Shown here piece after piece: positions 54,973-64,000 of a stretch of 64,000 nt of DNA (position 1 is its first letter; the number at the start of each line of letters is the position of its first letter). The DNA is from Sclerotiophoma versabilis (Eukaryota; Ascomycota; Dothideomycetes; Pleosporales; Didymellaceae). The notes under the pieces are model-generated. The model searched no databases, had not been told where the DNA came from, and saw only the letters and a program-made list of their open reading frames with translations. The stretch lies in NCBI GenBank assembly GCA_012274445.1, contig JAAROD010000093.1:2108001-2172000 (forward strand). Reading direction: 5' to 3'. Both the position numbers and the translations under genes were made by a program.

Positions 54973-55873
54973 ATGGATATCCGCCTCCTCCGCCCCAGCG
55001 ACATTCCGCATGTCCAGCTCGCGAATATTACGAATCTGCCTGAGAACTACTTCTGCAAGTACTACCTCTACCATGCCATGAGCTGGCCGCAGTTGAGCTA
55101 TGTGGCTGTTGATGTGAGTCCTCTTTGCCATTTCAATAATCGAAAGAGAGGTGCGGGGATGTGCATGTGAAGAGGTGGAAGGTGTGAGAAAAGAGAAGGA
55201 TGATTTTAGAAGAGTCGAGTGAAAACTGAGATTCTTTTGATTTCAAGTCCCAGCTCCGCTCCAGCTTCCACTACCATCTCCACCACCTCCATACACGCCT
55301 CATAGGACGTCCGACTGACAATGAAAGGTCTCCCGTCCTGCAAAGACACCCTACGACCCACCTAAAATCGTAGGCTATGTCCTGGCCAAAATGGAAGAAG
55401 AACCCGCCGACGGCATCCCCCACGGACACATCACCTCTCTCTCCGTAATGCGGACGCACCGCCGTCTCGGGCTGGCAGAGAAGCTGATGCGCCAGAGCCG
55501 TACGTCTCCCCCTCGTATTACACACCCCATGCTAACCCCCTCAGAACGCGCCATGGCCGAGACCTTTGACGCCAAATACGTATCCCTGCACGTCCGCATG
55601 TCCAACATCGCAGCCCTGAACCTGTACAAAGAAACCCTCGGCTTCAGCGTCGAAAAGGTCGAGGCCAAGTACTACGCCGACGGCGAGGACGCATACAGCA
55701 TGCGCATGGACCTGACCAAGATCCCGCGCGACATCATCGAAGACCCAGCAACCGAGGGCCAGGACGAGGGCGAGTCCGTAGGCAGCGAGAAGCTGCAGAA
55801 AGTTGCCATTGGCCGGAAGAGGGGCGTGGCCGATCTAGTCGAGGTAGTCGCGAAGAAGGACGTTGCTACTTGA
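54973..55873 (+). CDS. NAA10: N-alpha-acetyltransferase catalytic subunit (NatA, NAA10/ARD1)
   Basis: Acetylates N-termini of nascent proteins on the ribosome, with the NAA15 scaffold. Exons 54973-55113, 55328-55499 and 55545-55873 give 213 residues. The N-terminus [20 protein letters not shown] and [20 protein letters not shown] are the hallmark of NAA10. The GNAT acetyl-CoA loop is [13 protein letters not shown] (R/QxxGxG/A) preceded by [28 protein letters not shown] follows, then [15 protein letters not shown]. The C-terminal tail is acidic then basic, as in orthologues. The first intron is 214 nt; the later ones are short. Start chosen at the conserved MDIRLL. Confidence 0.96.
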
Positions 55874-55934
55874 TCGGGAAGGGTTTTGCGCGATGAGATG
55901 GTCATAGCCACGCACGCACGCAGCATACAAGCAG

Positions 55935-55978
55935 ACGATGAAATGCAAACGATGAAATGCAAACGATGAAATGCAAAG
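55935..55978. repeat. Three tandem copies of a 14-mer
   Basis: The unit ACGATGAAATGCAA is repeated three times in the 3' flank of NAA10. Confidence 0.85.
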
Positions 55979-56033
55979 CGAGCACTGTTGTGTCGTACTT
56001 GACCAAATTAATCAGTCTCGACGATTGTGTCAG

Positions 56034-56065
<32 letters not shown>
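56034..56065. repeat. (CTA)n microsatellite
   Basis: About ten uninterrupted trinucleotide units in the convergent intergenic region between NAA10 and the Zn2Cys6 gene. Confidence 0.9.
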
Positions 56066-56211
56066 GATATTACTTAGATTCCTTCCCAAACGCCGTATAT
56101 ATGTGTATATACTCGGAATTAATTATATATCCATAATCCCCGACCATTTCCCCCGCTATACATCCCCCCTTTGCGTGCTCATTATACACGTGCTAGATGC
56201 GCCGATACGAT

Positions 56212-56249
56212 AAGACAAGACAAGACAAGACAAGACAACAAGACAAAAC
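56212..56249. repeat. (AAGAC)n microsatellite
   Basis: Five to six pentanucleotide units with a small interruption, 160 bases from the 3' end of the Zn2Cys6 gene. Confidence 0.9.
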
Positions 56250-56409
56250 ACCAAACAGTATACACGGTAACAATTCCTAATGCGCAGCCATGTAGAGATG
56301 AGAAGAATAGGGGTATGTAGAGATGTAATTATCGTTTTGACGCTCATTCATATCTCGACTCACACGACGTCTCACCGCCAGGTCTTAACTCACGCTATCC
56401 CACCGCCAG

Positions 56410-58847
56410 CTACCGCCCCAGCGCGGCATCAACCCGCGCCTTGACCGTTGGCAGTAATCCCTCGGTAAGCGGAACGTACATGCCCTTCTTAATACCGAGG
56501 TCTGTCGCGATGTAGTATAGCATACAGTTCAACCACTCCCGTCGCGCGGCTACGTCAATGGTCCTGTGCTTTGGCATGTCGAAGCCGAGCGCGGGGAGCG
56601 TGACGGGGTGGTCGTATGGGTGTGGAGCGGACGAGTCGAAGATGTGCGTTTTCGGCCCTGCGGGGTTCCACACCGGTGTTGTTTTCGAGTCGGCGTGATG
56701 GTGGTGGTTGGGGAATGAGTGTTGCTTGTAAGGCGGCGCCTGCGAGGCATGCGACCTCTGTGACATTCGCGGGTCGACGTCTTCTTGCTTGACGGTCTCT
56801 GGGCTGCGGTCTGGATACGGTACCGGTACGTAGGACTGGTGCATGTTCTGTGTCAACACATCCAGTACGGGAGCGGGCAATGTCTGGTTCCCTGGCGAGT
56901 GGTGGCCGGTGCTTGGGGGGCTGATGGGCGCGCGTGAGTCTGGGACTAGGCCGGAGCGTAGTACGGAGTCCATGATTCCCAGCGGCCACAGGTTCGTGTA
57001 TCCTCTCATGCCCATGACGTCTGATTGTGATTTTCCGTATACGGGGACGGTGAAGCTTCCGAGCACGGCGGAGCAGCTCTTCTCGATGATGTTGACGAGG
57101 TGGGCGGTGGCGAATGAGTGGTGGATGCGTAGCGATGTGCTGTCAAACGTCACTGGCGCGACTTCGTCTTCGAGTGGGAATGGGCTGGCAAAGTTGGGCG
57201 ATAGGGGAGCTGCCATGATGGGATCGGCTTCTGGCAATCGGAACATCCAGTTCAGCATCTCGAGCAGGTCGCGGAGCAAGAAGATGCGACTTGTCCGGTA
57301 GAAACCCCAGACCCAGCATCTCTTCAAGTTCGAATAAGAGTGAATCTCTTCCGGCGCGCCTCGGCTATTGAGAATGAGATTCTGCCACTTCTCGTCATAG
57401 GTCGCGCGGACCTCTGGTGTGTTGGGCTCCATGCTGTATCTCCAGATTGTCGGTGTGTTTACCTCCCACGCCTGATACTTCTGGTCGAGGTCAAGTGCGG
57501 CTTGCAGGAGTTCTGCAAGATCCCTACGAGTAGTGGGAGGATCCGCACTCTGTTTTATCTCGTGCCACTTGGCGTGTAGTCGTACCTCCCTATGTATAAG
57601 TTGCATCACAAAAATCCCCGTCTGATTATACAGACTAGGTAAATGTCGCCTGACATCGAAACCATCATTGACAGGCAGCGGTGGTGGCTTCCCGGCATGT
57701 AAGTTTCCAAGTAACTATTGCAGATCATCAGCTGGGTGAAAGGGTCGATAGGCTGAAAATAGGTGCTCACCATCTGCGAGTATGATACCTCGTATAGTCT
57801 GGCAGAGACCGAGTTACTGTAGAATTGTTCAACGGAACGCATGTTGACCAGTGCGTTTGCGCCATTTGAGTGAGCAATGTATGTTCCTTGCCGTTGCTGT
57901 GAGCTAATATTCTACAAACGGATTAGTTGCCATCTTGAATGCATGCGAGTCGTCGTTACCTCATAGACTCCCATTAGGTACACAGAACATAGAGCCTCAT
58001 CTGAAGTTGCTTGCTGCTTGTCCGCAAGCATCTTGGATAACAGAAGCATGCCTCTTCCCAAATACTCTTCACCAAGCGCTTCAGCTTGCGGTGTGTTGTA
58101 TCGATTTGCGAAATTGACGTGCGCAACAGCATTGACGACGGTTGCGACACATGAGTCCTCGGCACCTCTGTTATACAGCACAGGAATAAAGCTCCACAGA
58201 GCATCAGATGGCTCATCTGGCTGGTGATTTGGCAACTCAGGGATGACAAAGTCATAGATGAATCGTTCGTAAGCTACTTGACGAAGATCTGGTTTGAGCT
58301 CCGGCGCAATGGATAGGTTTTCGAATCTGGGAACGGCCCCAGTACCATCGAGAAGATCTGTAAAGCCCTCATGGACAGCGAGCGATTTACGTCGAGGGCC
58401 GCTGAAAGACGGCTGGCGAGTCCGTCCTGTTGGCGAAATGTGGTCACCTGGAGGGGATCGCTGGCTATCACTGCTACTACTGAGTGCTCGCTGGTGAGAC
58501 TTTGATCTTTTTCGCCATGAGTCTTCGGCTTTCTGTGCAGCAAACGCCGTCTGGTTCCGGAAGAGAAGGTCTCCCTGGTCGCGATACTTGCATTCGTGAT
58601 TCGATTTTGTGCATCGGTTACAAGCCGGTTTTATCTCATCGCACTAGATCACGTAAGTTGGTAACGTTTCCTAGCACATGATGTATACCCTTCTAAACGA
58701 CCACCTAATGCAGCAATGGATGGAGAGGAAGAAGTAGGCTGGATAGCTACCGGCAAATAGCAAGAGGGGTGGTTGTTTGCAGCTTACCTTGACCTTCCGA
58801 GCTCGACAGGGCTCACATCCTTTACTTGGTCGACCGCGATACGACAT
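56410..58847 (-). CDS. Zn2Cys6 binuclear-cluster transcription factor
   Basis: Nuclear regulator with an N-terminal DNA-binding zinc cluster. Exons 58847-58788, 58643-57960, 57911-57771 and 57714-56410 give 729 residues. The zinc cluster is split by the first intron (144 nt): GCEPCRARKVK|CDEIKPACNRC then TKSNHEC, six Cys with fungal spacing. A basic/Ser-rich linker (SWRKRSKSHQRALSSSSDSQ) precedes the fungal_trans_2-like helical region (VAYERFIYDFVIPELPNHQ, DEALCSVYLMGVYE, GTYIAHSNGANALVNMR, VRRHLPSLYNQTG). The C-terminus holds a polar Pro/His-rich stretch and a last helix pair. The third intron (57770-57715) was found because it alone joins SQM to LLGNLHAGKPPPLPV in frame. Target genes unknown; no biosynthetic cluster is adjacent. 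Confidence 0.93.
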
Positions 58848-59264
58848 TTCAAGTCCTGAAGATGTATAGTTGAATAGAGTCGCAACAAAGCAGTCTGGAC
58901 AGCTCCGCGGGAGGGAGCTTATGATGATGGATGAGTAGTAACGGCTGTGAGAGCTGAGGCCCTTCAACCAGGTTCCCCAGCCTGAGTCGTGACGCGAAAC
59001 ACCACACCAGTGGATACCGTTCTGCGACTCTCCGTCGCCTTTTCTGCTCGGTTGGGGCTGGAATCAATTGTGAGACGGAAAGGCCCGATCAGATGGGATT
59101 GTGTTGCTCGATGTATAGACATGGGAATAGGAAACTCGGCTCCTTTCCAACATATGTTGTGCCTAGATCATAGATCTGCAATGTCCCGCAGGTCGAGATG
59201 AGAGGAGGTTACCGAGGCCAATCATTGTGACGCGTTTGGTCACTGACGGAGTGTAAGCTGGACG
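58848..59264. other. Intergenic, promoter of the Zn2Cys6 gene
   Basis: No gene recognised. Confidence 0.5.
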
Positions 59265-59507
59265 CTAGGTTCTAGCTCTGTTCACGCGATCCGCGTCGGT
59301 GAGTGATCGGCAAGCCTGTTCGAACATCTCCGCTTCCCAGTCGGCAGCTTCCGTGCCGGGAATTTCAACACCAAACACGATATCACGGGCTATTGTCTGA
59401 AAGTCGAAATCACCGGCGTCAAGTGTCTGACTTTGGAAGCGCCGTTGGAAGATGTGAATAGCGTTACTTTGTCGCGGAGAGTCTGTGGGTGACATCGCAG
59501 GTATCAA
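59265..59507 (-). CDS. Possible small hypothetical protein or terminal exon
   Basis: An 80-codon minus-strand frame reads MSPTDSPRQSNAIHIFQRRF, QSQTLDAGDFDFQTIARDIV and FGVEIPGTEAADWEAEMFEQ, an acidic, plausible protein sequence. Another minus-strand frame ends just upstream (59504-59782), so the two may be exons of one gene. No domain is recognised and no clear splice pair was found. Confidence 0.3.
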   Translation of the reverse strand: MIPAMSPTDSPRQSNAIHIFQRRFQSQTLDAGDFDFQTIARDIVFGVEIPGTEAADWEAEMFEQACRSLTDADRVNRART

Positions 59508-59782
59508 TCTAGGCCCAGCGCCGTAACAGAACCTGAACGCGTCTGTGTAGCGTGGGTCCCGTGATCCTTTCTTCTGATGTGTGGCCGGCTTACTCTCCGA
59601 ACAGGTGGTCTTCTTGGAGTAAAGCGGCGGATGCTAGCGGCTGTTTGATCGACGAGCGTTTTCAAAACGTTAACATCCGTTCCGTGTTGCGTCGTGAGAC
59701 AGCCCACCGGCGTGGGTGTTACTTTGACGGTACTGCCAATGAGACGGTTGCGCTTGTTTTCCGCAGTCCTGACTCTCATCAC

Positions 59783-60289
59783 CGTCGAAACTCTGACCGT
59801 TGTTCAAGAAACTGGCCGAGCTTCAAGAGTAGGCCCTAATACGGCAATGACAGGCTCAGCTCTCTCGCTATTCAACACTGTACTGACATGACTGTAGGTT
59901 TCTAGAAGTTAATTTGAAGTAGGCTGCTCAACGGAAGGTTTGGTTTGGTGAATGCAGTGGTCTTCCAGATTGTTCTCGCAAAGCACTGGAATACTTTAGC
60001 CTGTCTCATGTATGCATGCAGCTGTACGCACGTGTGATGGCGCCGGTGAGGAAACAGCATCAGGTAGTCATCATTACTTTTGACGTTGTAACCTCCAAGA
60101 GGTGAGAGTGGTGCTCATGTCAACGAAGAGGTGGACTGTCGATGTTGTTTACATGAATATACCTCGTGCCCCTTTTCTGCATCCAGCTACAACTAAGGCA
60201 ACCACCTTTCGTAACTAAGAAAAAGAGGAAGGGAACCCCTCTTCACCTACCCACTTTGTCATTTATAAGTACTATGGAGGAGAAACTGC
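59783..60289. other. Intergenic, 3' flank of ELP1
   Basis: No gene recognised. Confidence 0.5.
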
Positions 60290-63200
60290 TCACAACAGAC
60301 TCAACCTCTCAAAGCCTTTAACAACCGGCGCAACCCTCTTCCTCTCCACCTCCTGCAAGCTCTCCCAAAGCGTCGCATCACCACCCGTTGGCTTCAGCGT
60401 CCCATCTATACCCTCCACTCCCTGCTCCACATTCTTTGCAGTCTCGGGGTCGACGGGATACATCTCCCTGACTGCATCCCTACATCTCTCCACGACATCC
60501 TGATGCGCTCTACTCACCGCATCAGCACGCTCCCTCATCCGCCTCTTCACTAGCCCTTCCACTAAGCGCTGGATCTCGTCTTGCATGCTGTTGATACGCT
60601 CAATGAGGCGCTCGATGGAGTTTGCGAGATATTCTTCTTCATACACTGTGCCCTTTTTGCCTCTCGCGCGCTTGCGCTCTTCGCGGCGTTTGTTCTTGCT
60701 AGTCTTCCGTGTGGCCGTCGTGTTGACGGTACCGGTCTGTTTGGTGTAGCGTGTCATGAATGTGCCGCCGCTCGTAGTGTCGGTGGGCGCAAGCGAGATG
60801 TTGTCCGGAATGTTATTATCGATGCCGTCCATGCCGTCGTAGAATGCCATTGGATCGTCTGCCTTCTTCGCGCGTAGTTCTTGTAGTCGTGGCACCTGGG
60901 CAAGCAGTTGCGAGCGCATGTCTGCAAGGAATTCGGTCATGTCAGCGCTACGCTCGACGAGGGAGGGGTCGATGACTGTTTCGATAAGGGATGCGTCGCG
61001 GCGCAGGATGACTAGGCGTGTGGCTTCGGCGAAATAGTGGCCGCGGCACATGAGTTTTGCTGCAGCAGGTAGGTCTGAGAGATAGTCGAGGGTGATTGTA
61101 GCTGCGGAGTGGTAGTCTTTGGATTCTGTGAGACCTTCAGCCAACGAGGAGGCAAGGTCCGATAGCTCTTCGTCGGAGACGCCAGCTAGTGTTGCGGAGG
61201 AGAGTGCTTCGCGCCAGAGGTTGGCGGAGCGGTAGCTGGGCCAAGCTGAAGCGTGGTCGGAAAGGAACTCGTACGCGAGAGCAGCTTCCTTGTGTTTGTT
61301 TGTACTGCTAAGGTAGTCGGCGTAGAGGCGTATGATCTTCTTCAAGTGTGCTGCGTCGTACTGGTACATAACCAGGGCCTCAGTGTACAGTGCATGTCTC
61401 TGAATATACTCCTGCGCCTCGTCGAATGCTTGCAGTTCTTTGAGGTGTGCAAGTGCTTTGGCGCGGCGGCCAAGCTGGTCGTCAATTTGGAATTTCCGTC
61501 GGACATCAGGAAGATCTTGAAGTGACTGCAGATGTGGAAGATACTCTCGAGGGTCCTTTTGCGACTGCTGAGCAATCAGGAGAGCAAGTTCGAGGTTGTA
61601 CAGCCCCAGCGAAGTGTCGTAGAGTTGATTGACATCGGCAAGAAAGCAGATGTGTTCGGCAGCCTTATCTGTGAGAGGATCTTGGGATGTTTGTAATCTT
61701 CCAATCATCTCCAGCCCGGCTTCCAAAGCAGGTGGTACTTTGGACACGTGGGAGGTGATGATATTCTGCAGATGCTCGTCCTTGTACTGCGGCTGCTCCA
61801 GAACAGCAAGAAAAGCATCTGCAATGCGATTAACCTTGTTTGCAATCTCATCTTGTGTGAGCTTTGACTTGGTGACAAGATCTTTCGTCTTGAGTGTCTC
61901 GCGATACATGGTCTCTGACACATCCTCGTTACTGCAATTGTTAGATCGTCTGCGAACCTGAATCGGATACAACTTACCGTAGCTGTGACAACAGCAAATC
62001 GATATGATCGACCTTCTTAATTTGGCCAACGGTCAATTCAATGCTCTTCATGAAGCGCTCAGGGTCGTGGTCATGCAGGATGTTCATGTCTACGCGCTGA
62101 TTACGGCATGCAAAGAACGCGGCGCTGTACTGATCGGCCTCAATACTGCGTCGAATCGCTGCAAGCACGAGCGCTCGAGGGTAGATGGTTTCGAGATTAC
62201 CTCGAGGCATCTGCAGGACCACCGAGTAGGTTGTGGGCATTACAGTCACCAGCTTCGCGCCACGTTCGATGCTTCGGCAACGCTCATCTGTTTGAGGCTC
62301 GTCTCCTGGCACCTCAAGTTCTAAGAATGTTAGTGCGGCACTTGAAAGAACGATATCGAGCTCTTACCATCTATATTTGTCAAGTGAACAAACTTGAGAA
62401 GATGCTGTGTCGTTGTGAAAATCAGGTGAGCCGGTGTTACCACGAACGAGGTGCAGTTGCGGACGAGTACGCGTTCGTTAGCAAACAGTACTCCGCTCTT
62501 GGTCAGACCAAACGCAACATCCTGCCATCGTCAACAATGTCTTAGGAATCCCGACAAGCCTGCTTACCTGTCCATCGATCGTGAAGACTTTATATTCAGG
62601 TGCAGATGCCGGGAACTTCTGCGTTAACGTAGTTTGCGGGGGCAAATCCGAGGCTGTCTCGGTTGTGTCGATTTGATGTACTGCACCGTTTTGCAACTGC
62701 AGGTAAAGGCTTTGGTAGTCAATACCATTTGTGAGCGATGATACACTGTCTGTCTCTACGATAGGGCCTTGCGGAAGGAGCGTCTGGTCTTCGCTTCGCC
62801 ACAAAGAGCTTTCGTCATCGATCCAACTGTCCGTCAACACGTACAGCTGTTCATCGTCGACGAAGGTAACATGGCGCGCCGACTGCCCTTTAAGCGCATC
62901 ACTTTGCCACACAAGCGATGGTCTTGATATGGGCCGCTTGGTCACATCGAGTCTGTACACTGCCAGGTGGTTGTTTGATAACACTGCCATCCGTGTGCCA
63001 GATTTGGAAAGCGCGACATCGGTGGGCTTGTGCTCTAAAGATACTGTGCAAAGAGCCATGGGTGGTGGCACATTGGCGACCCGCAAGGGTGTGAGCTTTA
63101 GGGACACTTGATTCATTAGCGCAAAGCAGATATCGCACGCATGCGATACTTACAGCCGTCAATGGAAGCAACAAGACCGTAGTCATTTGGTGGGGCGACT

Positions 63201-64000
63201 GAGCCAGCCGCTGTGGCAGACAAGAACTCGGCAATCTGTAGGGCACCTATAACATACTGTCAGATGAGTCGGAATCCCAAGTTAAGTACGTGCATACCTG
63301 GTGTCGAGACGGCGACAGCAAGTGGTCGTTCGGCATGCCACGTGCACAAAGCTGTGCGTGCGGCTTTCTCAGGAAATATCATCTCTTGCTTGAGGTAGTA
63401 ATGATAATTGCTCATTGTCCAAAGCTGTACCTTTTCCGGATACGATACTGCCAATACACTCGAGTCACTGTTCCACTTTACAGTCAAGGAAGTGCCCAAA
63501 GCCGCGAGCTCTTCTTGTGTGAGGCGTAGATCAAATTGGCCATGTCGAAGACCGTTTCGTTCGAAAAAGATAACCTCAAGCTTGTCGCTGGTGCGACGTA
63601 CACTGGCGATGAGGTTACCAGAAGGCCGCCAGCTGAGTGCGCCCTCCAGTCCATCAACAGGTTCGCTCACACTGTCCAGCTGTCCTTCTCTCGAGTACAC
63701 TCGGATCATGCGGCGCTGCTCTTGTTCAATCTTTGTAATGGCAAAGTACGCGCCATCACCTCGCCAGCTGATGGTAACAGACCGATCGTCGAACGGACTC
63801 AACTCGCCCGCGTCGATATGCTCAGGCACGGTGGGATCTTGTAGTGCTCTGGCTCTTTTGCCCTTGAATTGCGTTTCCTTTTTGCCCCAGCCGACGGAGA
63901 CGTGGTTTGAGACGTTGACATCTTCAGGTGCAAGTGCGATGCTTGCGATGTTCTCGATGTCCCGGCTCATAAGGAGGAGTGTGTCGGCCTGTGTGGTAAT
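60290..64000 (-). CDS. ELP1: Elongator complex subunit 1 (5' end beyond the window)
   Basis: Scaffold of the Elongator complex, which modifies wobble uridines of tRNAs (cm5/mcm5 groups). Six exons are visible (64000-63298, 63246-63154, 63106-62568, 62521-62368, 62320-61978, 61931-60290), 1157 codons that stay in frame throughout; roughly the first 150-200 residues are missing at the right edge. The WD-repeat region is visible (MSRDIENIASIALAPEDVNV, VSVGWGKKETQFKGKRA, VTISWRGDGAYFAI, GALSWRPSGNLIAS). Then come the second propeller and the TPR-like C-terminal half (GNLETIYPRALVLAAIRRSI, CFLADVNQLYDTSLGLYNLE, RHALYTEALVMYQ, YEFLSDHASAWPSYRSANLW). The conserved basic, tRNA-binding/NLS segment KTSKNKRREERKRARGKKGT is followed by the dimerisation tail ending KGFERLSLL. 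Length and order agree with fungal IKI3/ELP1. Confidence 0.96.

Overview
The window reads as nuclear DNA of a filamentous ascomycete (Pezizomycotina; a Dothideomycete is my best guess, not proven). Reasons: many genes with short GT-AG introns of about 50-60 nt and CTRAC-like branch sites; a binuclear Zn2Cys6 transcription factor; a hexameric-type NADP-glutamate dehydrogenase; GPI-anchored Ser/Ala-rich and cupredoxin proteins; a SesB-like esterase/NB-ARC/TPR STAND receptor; and several eroded genes whose stops could come from C-to-T or G-to-A change.

Layout. 1-5.2 kb: an aldo/keto reductase, then NADP-GDH (ammonium assimilation). 5.2-23 kb is an accessory stretch. It holds a decayed STAND-type N-terminal-domain gene, a Pro/Gln-rich conserved gene carrying an ~830-bp insertion between 14-bp direct repeats, a kinase-like (APH-fold) gene split by an insertion with an antisense ORF, a SesB/NB-ARC/TPR receptor with one in-frame TGA, a pogo-type transposase remnant, an intron-containing tRNA-Ala and further decayed sequence. 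23.9-48 kb is dispersed and mostly secretory or metabolic: pectate lyase PL1, a large MFS drug:H+ antiporter, a four-helix membrane protein, a GPI-anchored cupredoxin, a tiny Ser/Ala-rich GPI protein, a GH5 hydrolase, a second cupredoxin and a cytochrome P450, separated by 1-3 kb gene-poor gaps. 48.4-64 kb is a compact, GC-richer housekeeping block: F-box relic, Alba-like (Rpp25/Pop6-type) protein, CTP:phosphoethanolamine cytidylyltransferase, a conserved fungal protein, the N-acetyltransferase catalytic subunit NAA10, a Zn2Cys6 regulator, and most of Elongator subunit ELP1 (5' end beyond the right edge).

Working together. There is no obvious single operon-like system. The most distinctive feature is the concentration of intact and broken putative self/non-self recognition genes (6.4-7.0 and 14.5-18.1 kb) with a broken kinase-like gene and transposon debris, which suggests fast birth and death of immune-type genes. 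The secreted set (PL1, GH5, cupredoxins, P450, MFS) fits a plant-associated or saprotrophic life style. Exon boundaries were derived by hand from reading-frame continuity and splice consensus. For ELP1, GDH, the cytidylyltransferase, the Zn2Cys6 factor and the STAND gene the summed exon lengths are divisible by three, an internal check.
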